Assembly (NCBI RefSeq): GCF_014117425.1
Contig: NZ_CP059726.1
Coordinates: 62,001 to 126,000, forward strand
Reading direction: 5' to 3'
Source of the DNA: Bartonella sp. HY038
GTDB lineage: Bacteria; Pseudomonadota; Alphaproteobacteria; Rhizobiales; Rhizobiaceae
DNA: 64,000 nucleotides
In this document: piece by piece, positions 36,973 to 47,537 of the stretch
How positions within the stretch are numbered: position 1 is the first letter of the stretch
How the letters are laid out: each line of letters starts with the position of its first letter
Program-made: the position numbers and the translations under genes
The notes under the pieces: model-generated
Told to the model about the DNA's origin: nothing
Database searches by the model: none
What the model saw: the letters and a program-made list of their open reading frames with translations, nothing else

Positions 36973-37525
36973 TTTCCCTCCTATTTTTTTCCAGTATAAA
37001 TGTAAATTCTATATCCATATTGGCTATATTTCAAAACATTTAAAACTATTTAATTATAATTCGAAATATCTACTAAAATGGGAATCATTTGGATATTTTA
37101 GTTAAAGAGTTATCATTAACAACATAATCGCAACCTTTAATGCTCGTACAATATATTCATACCAATTATGATTTTGCGACAATAATCGATGACAAAAAGT
37201 CCTTGGCGGCAAGATGCTAGCCTGCTAGTTTTTATCGCATTGCAGTTTGTATAAATAAGACGTGGCGGTTTTCGTGTTTCCACCTGCTAAAACAGCAGCA
37301 GAAAAAGCTATTGGCACCAATAGCCTTTTTCAACTATCGATGCGAACCCCTCTTATTGTTGCCATAAAACTTTAGCACAGTTTATTATTGATATTTCCTT
37401 TGCACATCAGAGCGCATTTCGCTCTGATTGGATCAGATCGGCGCACTAATCCATTGTTTACAAAGCGTTTTTTGTTTGAAAACCGCTTTAAATATAATCA
37501 AACTAACATTTAAGGTTTATAAATA
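36973..37525. other. Intergenic region with a hairpin and a truncated dispersed repeat
   Basis: Contains GCTATTG-GCAC-CAATAGC-CTTTTT at 37307-37329, a terminator-like hairpin with no gene in front of it, and the repeat copy at 37408-37489. A short GTG frame (37263-37376) crosses the hairpin but has no support. Otherwise I see nothing. Confidence 0.4.
37408..37489 (+). repeat. Dispersed palindromic repeat, copy 3 (3'-truncated)
   Basis: Starts AGAGCGCATTTCGCTCTGAT, keeps TTGGATCAGATC and CCATTGTTTACA, and ends after AAAACCGCTTT, losing the last CGCTCTAAT arm. The most diverged copy, directly upstream of the gene at 37526. Confidence 0.8.
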
Positions 37526-37951
37526 ATGGATTTAGTTGGCTATCTAGCACCCAATTTTATCGAAAATTCGCAGATAGAAGGCTCTTTTGCTTTTGTAAAA
37601 GATGCTGATCATTATACACTATATACTCTTAAGAATCCGCGACATTTCGCTATAATTTATTATCCAAGCCATCCGGAATTTAAGAAAATTAAAGATATTT
37701 ATCCGCAAGATTATATATTTAATGAAATAAAATGTGCCTTTGAAAATAGTGAATTTAAAGACGAAATTTTAAATCCTCCCTATATTATTCATCGACAAAG
37801 TTTTAAAAGTATTTATTATAGTAAAGATAAAGGTGGCTATAGGGTTATATATGAAAACTCATGCTTAGAAAAATTAAGAACATACGTATTTTACGAATTA
37901 CGGTTAGGTTTTACTATCAAAATGATATTGGAGCATCGGAAAACACAGTGA
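37526..37951 (+). CDS. Unknown protein, 141 aa
   Basis: A soluble, Tyr/Lys/Ile-rich protein beginning MDLVGYLAPNFIENSQIEGS, with an internal YYPSHPEFKKIKDIYPQDYI. No motif or signal is recognised. It is strongly AT-rich compared with core genes. The preceding repeat copy and the following small gene suggest an accessory locus. Function unknown. Confidence 0.55.
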   Translation: MDLVGYLAPNFIENSQIEGSFAFVKDADHYTLYTLKNPRHFAIIYYPSHPEFKKIKDIYPQDYIFNEIKCAFENSEFKDEILNPPYIIHRQSFKSIYYSKDKGGYRVIYENSCLEKLRTYVFYELRLGFTIKMILEHRKTQ

Positions 37952-37960
37952 GTACTATTT

Positions 37961-38479
37961 TTGAAAGCAAATAAAATAGAACAGCAAATGCAATTTATTG
38001 GCAACGCTTTTGCGGCAGGAAATTTCAAGCCACCAATTTGTGTGGCAGAAGCCCTTGCTTTTGCTGAATGTATTTTTGAATATTTTCCCGTTAAATTACA
38101 AAACACAACAATGGTTATAAAAAGCCAGCTTGCCAAAACTGAGCTTGATGGATCAAAGATATTTGCAGATTATTGCGATAGGTTAAACATTTATAGCAAT
38201 TTAAGTTACCATGATGCATTGGACATATTGATGATTTATCATGACCGATTAGCCCTTGAAATTTATAAGGACTATTATCCGCTAGGCGACTTTTCTGGCG
38301 TTTTATCGCTGGATGATAAGTTTTTCGAGTTGATAAGCGATCACAAACTTGCAGCCCAAGAATGCATTCATCGCTATAAAAAACGTGAGATGATAAAAAT
38401 TGGTAATAAGCAATTTCGCCCAATACAACATCAGCGACTTAATGATAAATGCGCGATGATCATTGGAGTTAAGCTCTAA
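37961..38479 (+). CDS. Unknown protein, 172 aa
   Basis: A soluble helical protein: MQFIGNAFAAGNFKPPICVA near the start, LSYHDALDILMIYHDRLALE in the middle. The open frame begins with a TTG at 37961; an ATG nine codons later is an alternative and neither has a strong ribosome-binding site. It starts ten bases after the preceding gene, so the two are probably co-transcribed. Family unknown. Confidence 0.5.
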   Translation: MKANKIEQQMQFIGNAFAAGNFKPPICVAEALAFAECIFEYFPVKLQNTTMVIKSQLAKTELDGSKIFADYCDRLNIYSNLSYHDALDILMIYHDRLALEIYKDYYPLGDFSGVLSLDDKFFELISDHKLAAQECIHRYKKREMIKIGNKQFRPIQHQRLNDKCAMIIGVKL

Positions 38480-38568
38480 GCCTTCTTGGTGATGGGTAAC
38501 CTTGGCTGAAACAACATTATATTTAATAAAAAATGAGCTGCTTTGTTGTTTTTAGTTGATAGTAAAAA

Positions 38569-38853
38569 CTATTCAAATTTTAAGTACCAATTTTCAGTTT
38601 GACATTGTTGGCTTTCAAGATTCACCTCATCTTTGGTCGCAAAACTAAAATATTTAGGTGGATTTAATGTACGGTATGAAAAAAACACTTTTCCAGAAGA
38701 TGTAATATAAGAGCCTATTTTTTCCTCATCCTTAAAAACATAGGCATTATTATGGTTTTTGATATTAGCACTTTGATCAAGAGTTAATTCTTCGCATAAT
38801 ATATGTGTGATATGACGTAATCGAAATATATCAACTATCTTAAGTTTTACCAT
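38569..38853 (-). CDS. Unknown protein, ~94 aa
   Basis: It begins MVKLKIVDIFRLRHITHILC and ends SQQCQTENWYLKFE. I use the ATG at 38853, which has GAGGGA about nine bases upstream; the frame extends to 38871. The product is probably soluble and has no recognised motif. AT-rich, like the other orphan genes in this stretch. Confidence 0.5.
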   Translation of the reverse strand: MVKLKIVDIFRLRHITHILCEELTLDQSANIKNHNNAYVFKDEEKIGSYITSSGKVFFSYRTLNPPKYFSFATKDEVNLESQQCQTENWYLKFE

Positions 38854-39064
38854 TATTATAGCATCCCTCAAACCAAACTCATTTTATTTAGAAATATTCA
38901 AAATCATATATAGTGAATAATCTTAATTCAAAACGAATTTTCGAAAAATCTCTTAATAAAAATATATACTATATTGTGAAGTTTTTTGAAAAATGTAATA
39001 TTCTTATCCAAATTGTGACTTTAGTATTTTTAATTGAAGACATTAACAAATTTATGGGCGAGTT

Positions 39065-42000
39065 ATGGCATTTTTTAAAGCAATTTATTCTTTTTTCGCA
39101 AAAATCTTGAGCCTTATTTTTGGTAATGTTTCATGGGTGCCGCCTTTTTGGCTAAGACCCATTTGCAAATTATTTTCTCTCATTGGTTGTTTTTTTAAAA
39201 GATATACTAAAAGTGCTATCGCAAGTGTATTAGTTCTGATTGTCGCCATTGGTGCAGGAATCGGAGGCTGGATATGGTACCAGAACCAACCTCTGCCCTA
39301 TATGGTAAGCTATGATTATTCTAATCCACCTTTATCCGATTATGATAAAAAGGATGTCAAAACCTATCCTTTAACTATTGAATTTTCAGATTCTGTCGCC
39401 CCCATTGATAAAGTCAATACAACAATTGAAGAGGGCGTAAGCCTATCACCACAAATCAAGGGTACATGGCATTGGTCTAATGACAAGGTCTTAACTTTTA
39501 AGCCGCAACAAGATTGGCCAATTGACCAAAAATATACTGTAAGCCTTGCGCAAAAAGGCTTGTTTACCGACGGCGTATTGCTAAAAGATTATAGTTTTGA
39601 TGTAACCACTAGTCCATTTGCTATTTCGGTTAATAATTCAAAGCTTTATGAAGATCCGCAAGATCCTAATCAAAAGAAGATGGTAGCGGAAATTAAAGCA
39701 AGCCACCCAATTGATCAAAAGACTTTTGCAAAACATATATCATTTGAATTATCGCGCGGTCTTACTTATCAAAATAAGACTAATAATAATCCGCAAATTT
39801 TCTTTTCTGAAGATGGTTTAACCGCGTCTGTTCAATCAGCAATTTTAAGCATGCCGCTTGAAACCTCTACCGTTAAATTGAAGGTGTCAAAAGGCGTGAC
39901 GTCAAATCTTGGCGGTAATGCTAGCACTGAGGAATTTAGTGCAAGCATTGATGTACCGGGACGTTATCAGTTAAGTTTTGGTGACGCAAAAATAGATTTT
40001 GTGCGCAATAATAATGGTGAACCAGAGCCGATTTTCATGTTTGAAAGCTCAAAACCGGTAAGCGATACTAATATTGATGGACAAGTGACAGCTTGGGCTT
40101 TACCTCAGCGTAAAAATGAATCTGGCGATCGCATTAATTGGCGCGACAATGAAATTACCGATAATTTGCTTGCTCGCTCGCGCAAAATTCCGCTTATTCA
40201 AATTCCTAGTGATAGCGCTCAAAATAGCCTTCATTCATTTAAGCTTAATGCTGAGCCCGGTGTGCAACTTTATGTGCGCATTAATGGCAAAATCCAATCT
40301 CAAGGCGGTTATTTATCGCGTGATGCGCAAACACTTTACACATCAAATATGCCCAATTATCCCAAGACTTTGCAATTCATGTCAGAAGGCGCTTTGCTTG
40401 GTCTTCGTGGTGAACGCACCCTTGGCGTTATGGCGCAAGGTGTAAGTGGCGCACAAGTTGAAATAGCCCGCGTTCTGCCAAAGCAGCTTCACCATTTGGT
40501 TAATCAATTGGATGGTAATTTTGTTCGCCCTGATATGAGCGAAAGCGAATTTGATACTTTAGTCGAGCGCGAAAATATCGACTTTGATCTTCCTGATATT
40601 GCCGTCAATAAAATGCAATATAGCTATGTGGATCTTGCTCCTTACCTATCAAGTGAAGATGGACGGCATGGTATTTTTGTTGTCCGCATGAGTGAAAAAG
40701 GTAGCTATGATCGCCAAACCCTTGGTGAGGTTACATCAGCGCGTGACATACGCTTTATTGTCGTCACCGATATTGGCATTATTGCTAAGCGCGACAGCAA
40801 TCGCGGCCATGATATTTTTGTGCAATCCATCGAAACGGGCTTACCAATTGATAATGCCTTAGTGGAAGTTTACGGCGTTAATGGTTTGCCGGTTGCGCAA
40901 AGCTATAGCGATGAAACAGGCCATGCTTATTTTGGTGATTTAAGCGAATTATCTCGTGAAAAACGCCCGCTAATGTATGTGGTCACCAATGGCGAGGATC
41001 AATCTTTCTTGCCTATTAATAATGAAGGCCGCCAGCTTGACCTATCGCGCTTTGCTATTGGCGGTTTAATGGCAGATGGCAAAACCGATACGTTACGTGC
41101 TTTCATGTTTAGCGAGCGCGGCCTTTATCGCCCCGGCGAAACCGTGCATCTTGGCATGATTGTTCGCCGTGATGATTGGCATGGTAATTTGCAAGGCTTG
41201 CCGGTTGAGCTTACCATTTATGATCCTGCCCGCCGCGAAGTAAAGACCGAGAAAATGCAGCTATCGGCAGAAGGCTTTGAAAGCTATGATTTTGCGTCCG
41301 ATCCTGCAATGCCTGCAGGTACCTATACGGCAGAGCTTGAGCTTGCCAACAAAAGTGGTGGCAATTATTCGCTTGGTAGCGTTTCATTTTCTATTCGTGA
41401 TTTTGAACCAGACCGCATGAAAGTAACAGCTAGTCTTTCGCCAACGCCAATTAAAGGCTGGTTAAAGCCAGAAGAAGTTAAGGCAAGTGTCAAAGCAATG
41501 CATCTTTTTGGTGCGCCGGCAGGTGATCGGCGTACAAGCATGACCATGCGCATGGAGCCAGCTTTTGTTGGTTTTGATAGCTATCGCGATTATCGTTTCT
41601 ATCTTGAAAACACCTTGGACGAAAGCCATGTTGAAGACTTGGCAGACCAAAAAACTGATGAAAATGGCATTGCCAATTTTAATCTTGATTTAAACCGCTT
41701 TACTGCAAGCGGTTATAAGCTGCAAGTTTTGGCACGGGTTTTTGAAGCTGATGGCGGCAGGAATGTTGCAGCAGACGCAAGCGCCCTTGTTTCACCGGCT
41801 GATTATATGGTGGGTGTCAAGAGTGATGATAATCTTGATTATGTGAATAAGGGAACACAACGGCGCGTCAACTGGCTTGCGGTTAATGCCAATTTGAAAC
41901 CAATTGGTATTAATGGCCTTAGACGCGAAGTGGTGGAAGTGCGCTATGTATCGGTATTGGTAAAGCAATATGATGATACTTATCGCTATGCTTCGCGCAA

Positions 42001-44905
42001 AAAAGAAGTTGTGCTTGAAAATAAACCATTTTCTATTACTGAAAATGGCACATTTGATACACTCGACACCAGTAATCCGGGTGAATTTATTGTTAAAATT
42101 AAAAATGGTGATACGGTTTTAAACCAGCTTAATTATAGTGTTGCGGGCGATGCTAACCTATCACGCTCGTTAGATCGTAACAGCGAACTTACCCTTAAAC
42201 TTAATAAAACCTCTTATAAGCCGGGCGAATTTATTGAAATTAATATTCGTGCGCCTTATGTCGGAGCAGGTCTCATCACCATCGAGCGTGATAAGGTCTA
42301 TGCCCATTCTTGGTTTAAAACCGATACAACATCAAGCGTTCAATATATTGAATTGCCTGAGGGGTTAGAGGGCAATGCTTATATTAATGTGCAATTTGTC
42401 CGCTCGCCGCAATCGGATGAAATTTTCATGTCGCCACTTTCCTATGGTGTTGCGCCTTTTGCCATTAGTTTAGATAATCGCACGACCAATATTGCGCTTA
42501 CAACACCAAAGACGGTTGAGCCGGGTGATGATATTGCCATTAAGGTCAACCTTAACCGCCCATCACAAGTGATGGTTTGGGGCGTTGATGAAGGCATTTT
42601 GCAAGTGGCACGTTATAGCCAGCCACGGCCATTGGATTTCTTTTTCAAAAAGCGCGCTTTGGAAGTTGAAACCACTCAAATTCTTGATTTGATCTTGCCT
42701 GAATTTTCAAAATTATTTTTGGCAGCTTCAGGCGGTGATGATGAAGGGGCGTTGTCCAATCATTTAAATCCATTTAAGCGCAAAAATAAGCCACCTGTTG
42801 TCTATTGGAGTGGCATTCAAGATATGCCGAAGGGTGAAAGTGAACTTAATTGGCAAGTGCCTGATTATTTCAACGGTAAAGTGCATTTCTTTGCGGTGGC
42901 AGTTGATCAAAACCATATTGGTATTGCCCAAAGCTATACGGAAAGTAAGGCACCAATTGTACTCACCCCAAATGTGCCGGCTTTTGTTGCTCCTGGCGAT
43001 GTGGTCAATGTGTCAATGGGCGCATTTAGCAATCTAGCTTCGCAAGATGTGGTAAGTTTGACCATTGAGCCAAGTCGGGCTTTCGAGATTATTGGTGACA
43101 AGACCCAGCAATTCACTGTTGATCCACTTAAAGAAGCAACCGCTAATTGGCAGTTAAAAGCTTCCAATGATAATGATGGCAACAAATTAGGTGCCCATGA
43201 TATAAAATTTGTTGCAAAATTGGCTGATGGCCGTAGCTTTACTATGGTTGAAAATGTTTCTGTCCGTCCACTATCTGAACGACGGGTGCAGTTAAGCGCT
43301 AAAATCACCAATGATAAGGTTATAACGCTTGAACCAACACGCAAGCTTTATTCGCAATTAAGCAAGGTAGAGGCATCTTTTGGCTATTCACCGCTTAATT
43401 GGGCAACCGGCCTTAATCAATATCTTGATAATTATGCCTATGTTTGCACCGAGCAAACCATTTCTAAAACCATGCCATCAATTATTTTTGGCAAAGCAGA
43501 AGACAGTGATGCAGCAAAAAATGTTGCCAATACATTGACAATATTAGGCCAACGCATGAATAGTTCTGGTGGTTTAGGGCAATGGAATGCAACACCCGAT
43601 AGCGATATTTTCGCAACGCTTTATGCGGTTGATTTTATGCTTGATGCGCAAGAGCGTGGTTTTTATGTAGCGAGCCAAAATTTTGAACGCACAAGAGCCT
43701 TTTTGAAAGACATTGCAGAAGAACCACCTTTTGAAGGAATGAACGGCTTTCGTTTACAAGCCTATGCAATTTACTTGTTAAACCGCCAAGCACAAAGCCT
43801 TGGCATTAGTCCTAGTTTCAATGAGCTTGCTAATCTTCGCGAGCGACTTGACACTTATTATGAAAAAAAGGAATGGCAAAAAGATACGACTGCTGTTTAT
43901 ATGGCGGCCAGTTATTTGATGTTTAAGCAAAATAAAGAAGCCAATGCCTTGGTAAATTCCATTGATTGGCAATTGCTTAAAAATAATGAAGATAGTCAAT
44001 ATTACTTTGATGATGCTTTAACGCATGATAGCGAAACGATCACCATACTTGGTCGCTATTTCCCTAACCAATTATCAAAAATTCCAAACGAAGTTTGGCA
44101 AAAAATTGCCGATAATTTACAAAGCCAACGCTATAATAGTCTTTCATCGGCATTGCTTATTCGTGCAGCATCAATTTACGAAAATGCAGTGCAAAATAGT
44201 GGTGCCTCAATCGAAGCTGTTGTCAAACAAAATAATGATCAAACAACAAGTGTGACTTTAGAGGGTAGCCCATCAAAAGCCATTTTACCTTTTGATTTTA
44301 AATCCTTGACACTAACAAAAAGCCGATCCGACTTACCAGGTTTTGTGCTGTTAAGTGAAGCTGGCTATGATATTAACAAAAGCCAAGAACCACGAAATAA
44401 TGGCATTGATATCTTCCATGATTATACCGACCTAAAAGGCAACAAGATTGATAAGGTCAATGTTGGCGATGAATTCTTGGTGCGAGTAAGAATGCGCAGC
44501 ACAGGGCAAGATTATGTCGGTGATGTCGCGATTGTTGATCTTTTACCAGGTGGTGTTGAACTTGTTTATCGCCAACCCAATCATTCGCAATCTTCTGATG
44601 ACGATGAAAGTGGTGATGAGGGTGATGAGGGCAATGAATATGATAGTGAAGGCGATGAAGAACAGGCATTGCCAGCCGTTGGCGAGCCAGACCAAAGCGA
44701 TTGGCAGCCTCACTTTATTGATCCACGTGACGACCGCGTTGTGCTTTACGGCAGCTTAGATAAAGAAGTTGGCACATTTACCTATAAGGTACGCGCTATC
44801 AATGCAGGGCAATTTACCATTCCGGCCGCTTTTGCTGAAAGCATGTATAATCCGCAAATTAATGGTGAAGGTGCTATTGGTAAGCTGATTATTGAGGTAA
44901 AATAG
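39065..44905 (+). CDS. Alpha-2-macroglobulin family protein (YfhM-like)
   Basis: 1946 residues. An unusually long N-terminus carries a membrane anchor (AIASVLVLIVAIGAGIGGWI) at about residues 51-70, so the protein is tethered to the inner membrane and faces the periplasm. MG domains follow, including the bait-flanking GLYRPGETVHLGMIVRRDDW and YKPGEFIEINIRAPYVGAGL. The thioester motif C-x-E-Q is intact as CTEQ starting at Cys1461. A strongly acidic insert (SDDDESGDEGDEG...) lies at about residues 1843-1872. Bacterial A2M traps proteases that breach the envelope. It pairs with pbpC immediately downstream. Confidence 0.93.
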   Translation: MAFFKAIYSFFAKILSLIFGNVSWVPPFWLRPICKLFSLIGCFFKRYTKSAIASVLVLIVAIGAGIGGWIWYQNQPLPYMVSYDYSNPPLSDYDKKDVKTYPLTIEFSDSVAPIDKVNTTIEEGVSLSPQIKGTWHWSNDKVLTFKPQQDWPIDQKYTVSLAQKGLFTDGVLLKDYSFDVTTSPFAISVNNSKLYEDPQDPNQKKMVAEIKASHPIDQKTFAKHISFELSRGLTYQNKTNNNPQIFFSEDGLTASVQSAILSMPLETSTVKLKVSKGVTSNLGGNASTEEFSASIDVPGRYQLSFGDAKIDFVRNNNGEPEPIFMFESSKPVSDTNIDGQVTAWALPQRKNESGDRINWRDNEITDNLLARSRKIPLIQIPSDSAQNSLHSFKLNAEPGVQLYVRINGKIQSQGGYLSRDAQTLYTSNMPNYPKTLQFMSEGALLGLRGERTLGVMAQGVSGAQVEIARVLPKQLHHLVNQLDGNFVRPDMSESEFDTLVERENIDFDLPDIAVNKMQYSYVDLAPYLSSEDGRHGIFVVRMSEKGSYDRQTLGEVTSARDIRFIVVTDIGIIAKRDSNRGHDIFVQSIETGLPIDNALVEVYGVNGLPVAQSYSDETGHAYFGDLSELSREKRPLMYVVTNGEDQSFLPINNEGRQLDLSRFAIGGLMADGKTDTLRAFMFSERGLYRPGETVHLGMIVRRDDWHGNLQGLPVELTIYDPARREVKTEKMQLSAEGFESYDFASDPAMPAGTYTAELELANKSGGNYSLGSVSFSIRDFEPDRMKVTASLSPTPIKGWLKPEEVKASVKAMHLFGAPAGDRRTSMTMRMEPAFVGFDSYRDYRFYLENTLDESHVEDLADQKTDENGIANFNLDLNRFTASGYKLQVLARVFEADGGRNVAADASALVSPADYMVGVKSDDNLDYVNKGTQRRVNWLAVNANLKPIGINGLRREVVEVRYVSVLVKQYDDTYRYASRKKEVVLENKPFSITENGTFDTLDTSNPGEFIVKIKNGDTVLNQLNYSVAGDANLSRSLDRNSELTLKLNKTSYKPGEFIEINIRAPYVGAGLITIERDKVYAHSWFKTDTTSSVQYIELPEGLEGNAYINVQFVRSPQSDEIFMSPLSYGVAPFAISLDNRTTNIALTTPKTVEPGDDIAIKVNLNRPSQVMVWGVDEGILQVARYSQPRPLDFFFKKRALEVETTQILDLILPEFSKLFLAASGGDDEGALSNHLNPFKRKNKPPVVYWSGIQDMPKGESELNWQVPDYFNGKVHFFAVAVDQNHIGIAQSYTESKAPIVLTPNVPAFVAPGDVVNVSMGAFSNLASQDVVSLTIEPSRAFEIIGDKTQQFTVDPLKEATANWQLKASNDNDGNKLGAHDIKFVAKLADGRSFTMVENVSVRPLSERRVQLSAKITNDKVITLEPTRKLYSQLSKVEASFGYSPLNWATGLNQYLDNYAYVCTEQTISKTMPSIIFGKAEDSDAAKNVANTLTILGQRMNSSGGLGQWNATPDSDIFATLYAVDFMLDAQERGFYVASQNFERTRAFLKDIAEEPPFEGMNGFRLQAYAIYLLNRQAQSLGISPSFNELANLRERLDTYYEKKEWQKDTTAVYMAASYLMFKQNKEANALVNSIDWQLLKNNEDSQYYFDDALTHDSETITILGRYFPNQLSKIPNEVWQKIADNLQSQRYNSLSSALLIRAASIYENAVQNSGASIEAVVKQNNDQTTSVTLEGSPSKAILPFDFKSLTLTKSRSDLPGFVLLSEAGYDINKSQEPRNNGIDIFHDYTDLKGNKIDKVNVGDEFLVRVRMRSTGQDYVGDVAIVDLLPGGVELVYRQPNHSQSSDDDESGDEGDEGNEYDSEGDEEQALPAVGEPDQSDWQPHFIDPRDDRVVLYGSLDKEVGTFTYKVRAINAGQFTIPAAFAESMYNPQINGEGAIGKLIIEVK

Positions 44906-44935
44906 TAAACCGCAAAAATTGCGATAAACCATGAC

Positions 44936-44968
44936 AAAATACGCCATGATGGTATCATGGCGTATTTC
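44936..44968 (+). terminator. Hairpin between the A2M gene and pbpC
   Basis: AAATACGCCATGAT pairs with ATCATGGCGTATTT around a GGT loop. A very stable 14-bp stem without a long T tract; it may terminate or attenuate transcription into pbpC, or stabilise the A2M mRNA. Confidence 0.6.
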
Positions 44969-44998
44969 ATATAAAGACTTAAAACTGGTATGGCTTAA

Positions 44999-47332
44999 AT
45001 GCGGCGGCGTTTTTTTACAAAATCAAGATTGCGGCGATATTTACGCATTTTTCTTTATAGCTTTGCTTTTTTAAGCTTAGTACTCGTCGCGCTGCGCCTT
45101 TGGCCCCATACACCGCTTAAACAACAATTTTCCTATTCAAGGCTTGTTAGCGACCAAAATGGGCAAATTTTGCGTTTAACCTTGAGCAAAGATGATCATT
45201 ATCGACTTTTTGTGCCGCTTGAAGACATGTCACCGGTAATGGTCGAATCCATTATGCTAAAAGAGGATCGCTATTTTTATTCCCATTTTGGCGTTAATCC
45301 CTTTGCGCTGTTTCGCGCTAGCCTTGCGACTTATATTGGCGGCAATCGCCAAGGCGCGTCCACCCTTACCATGCAACTAGCGCGCAAAATTTACAATATT
45401 AATACGCGTTCAATCTCAGGTAAAACGCAACAAATATTAGCAGCCCTTTGGTTAGAAGCGCGTTACAGCAAAGCGGAGATTTTAGAAGCCTATCTTAATC
45501 TTGCGCCAATGGGTGGCAATATTGAAGGCGTGGAAGCGGCTGCGCAAATTTATTTCCATAAATCTGCACAGAAATTATCCCTAAATGAAGCCCTCGCCTT
45601 AGCTGTTATTCCGCAAAGCCCAACAAAACGCGCAAGTTTTGGACTTGAGACCCAAAAAGCGCGGCTATTATTGCTAAATGATTGGCGCGACGCCAATAAA
45701 GATGATCCGCGCAGTGCGGCATTAAATGATTTACCAATCACCGCTTATACAAGGCGCGATTTGCCATTTTTAGCCCCCCATTATAGCGATTATCTGCTTG
45801 CCAATTACCGTGAAGACCAGTTACAGGGCACCCTCGACTTGAAATTGCAAAAGGCAATAGAGGCAATTAATACTGGCTATATTAAAGATCGCAGCCGCTT
45901 AGGTATCCGCAATAGCGCCATTTTAATCATTGATAGCCGTGATATGGGCATAAAGACCATGATTGGCTCAGCAGATTTTTTTAATGAGAAAATCCATGGC
46001 CAAGTCAATGGCACCATCGCCGCGCGCTCGCCGGGGTCAACAGTAAAGCCGTTTTTATATGCTTTGGCGATTGATCAAGGCATTATCCACCCAATGACCA
46101 TGCTTAAAGATGCGCCAACTATGTTTGGATCGTTTCAGCCTGAAAATTTTGATGGCCGTTTTGTCGGACCATTATCGGCGCAAGAAGCGCTTATCCGTTC
46201 ACGCAATGTGCCTGCCGTTTGGCTGGCCAGTAAAACCCGTAAACCAAGCCTTTATCAGTTTTTAAAAAATGCTGGCATTACGGGTCTGCGACCAGAAGAA
46301 AGCTATGGACTATCCATTGCCCTTGGTGGCGGTGAAATGAAAATGTTGGAACTTGCCAGCCTTTATGCCACCCTTGCCAAAGACGGCAAAAGACAGTTTC
46401 CGCGCTTTTTAAAAACCGAGCTTTATCATGAGGGCGAGGCACTAATATCACCAGAAGCTAGCTTCATCACCCGCCAAATGCTTTATCAAAACCCGCGCCC
46501 CGATGGTTTGCCAAAAGATCGCCGTGGAAAAGATTGGCCTGTTGCATGGAAAACCGGCACATCATGGAGTTACCACGATGCCTGGACAAGCGGCATGATT
46601 GGCCCCTATATTGTGGTGGTATGGATTGGCAATTTTGACAATAGCGGCCCTACTGCCTTTATTGGCGTGCGTTCTGCAGCGCCGTTATTTTTTAAGATTG
46701 CTGATGCTTTGCCAATTTTAAAGCCCAATGAAAAGCAATTAGTACAATTGCCGCCTAAAAATGTCGTGCGCGTTGATGTTTGTGCAGCCTCTGGCGATTT
46801 ACCTAATGAATATTGTCCAAAACGAAAGCAAACTTGGTTTATTGCCGGCGTTTCGCCAATTAAAATTTCCAATCTACATCGACCATTAATGATTGATACA
46901 CGCAGCGGCGAAATTGCCTGCCCACCTTATAATAAGCCCTATATTAAACAAGAAATTTTTGAATTTTGGCCAAGTGATTTAAATGCATTATTTGACACGG
47001 CTGGCTTGCCACGGCGTAAACCACCCACGCAAAAAACATGTGGTATTACAGTTAAATCTGACAATATGTCCCCACCGCAAATTCGTTATCCGTTGGTGAA
47101 TGTCACCTATGTTTTAAAGCGCGATGATGAAAATGATCATATACGCTTAGAGGCGGATGCGCCGGCCGGCGTAAAACGGCTTTATTGGTTTGAAAAAGAC
47201 CGCTTTCTTGGCGTTGTAACTCCAGGAACAAGCCTTGATTGGCGGCCAAAACAGGCAGGGCGCATGCAATTGCGAGTAAGTGATGAAAATGGCAATACGG
47301 CCTTGCGTACAATTAATGTAAGTTTTAATTAA
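44999..47332 (+). CDS. pbpC: Penicillin-binding protein 1C
   Basis: 777 residues. An N-terminal membrane anchor is followed by a GT51 glycosyltransferase (KEDRYFYSHFGVNPFALFRA; RQGASTLTMQLARK), then a transpeptidase with active-site SxxK at Ser347-Lys350 (SPGSTVKPF), an SRN motif (SRNVPAVWLAS) and KTG at residues 518-520 (KTGTSWSYHDAW). A C-terminal BiPBP_C-type domain ends the protein. It polymerises and crosslinks peptidoglycan. The A2M-pbpC pair is conserved in many Gram-negatives and is thought to link wall repair to protease trapping. Confidence 0.94.
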   Translation: MRRRFFTKSRLRRYLRIFLYSFAFLSLVLVALRLWPHTPLKQQFSYSRLVSDQNGQILRLTLSKDDHYRLFVPLEDMSPVMVESIMLKEDRYFYSHFGVNPFALFRASLATYIGGNRQGASTLTMQLARKIYNINTRSISGKTQQILAALWLEARYSKAEILEAYLNLAPMGGNIEGVEAAAQIYFHKSAQKLSLNEALALAVIPQSPTKRASFGLETQKARLLLLNDWRDANKDDPRSAALNDLPITAYTRRDLPFLAPHYSDYLLANYREDQLQGTLDLKLQKAIEAINTGYIKDRSRLGIRNSAILIIDSRDMGIKTMIGSADFFNEKIHGQVNGTIAARSPGSTVKPFLYALAIDQGIIHPMTMLKDAPTMFGSFQPENFDGRFVGPLSAQEALIRSRNVPAVWLASKTRKPSLYQFLKNAGITGLRPEESYGLSIALGGGEMKMLELASLYATLAKDGKRQFPRFLKTELYHEGEALISPEASFITRQMLYQNPRPDGLPKDRRGKDWPVAWKTGTSWSYHDAWTSGMIGPYIVVVWIGNFDNSGPTAFIGVRSAAPLFFKIADALPILKPNEKQLVQLPPKNVVRVDVCAASGDLPNEYCPKRKQTWFIAGVSPIKISNLHRPLMIDTRSGEIACPPYNKPYIKQEIFEFWPSDLNALFDTAGLPRRKPPTQKTCGITVKSDNMSPPQIRYPLVNVTYVLKRDDENDHIRLEADAPAGVKRLYWFEKDRFLGVVTPGTSLDWRPKQAGRMQLRVSDENGNTALRTINVSFN

Positions 47333-47537
47333 ATTTGTTAAAAATTAAAATATTTAATTTGCCATTGATACAAAATACTAAAATTTACGAGCGTTTAACA
47401 ATAAAGAGACGTGCTCTAGATGTATAAAAGCAAGCAAGTGCTATTTACATTTTTATCTTTTGGCATTTACATTAAATCTGATGCATATGAGCCAGTGTAA
47501 AACAGCTTTGTTATTGGTTAAATAATAGGGATTAAAA

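Noticed and set aside
37263..37376. Short GTG frame crossing a terminator-like hairpin
   Set aside because: 38 codons, passes through a stable hairpin, no ribosome-binding site and no recognised family.
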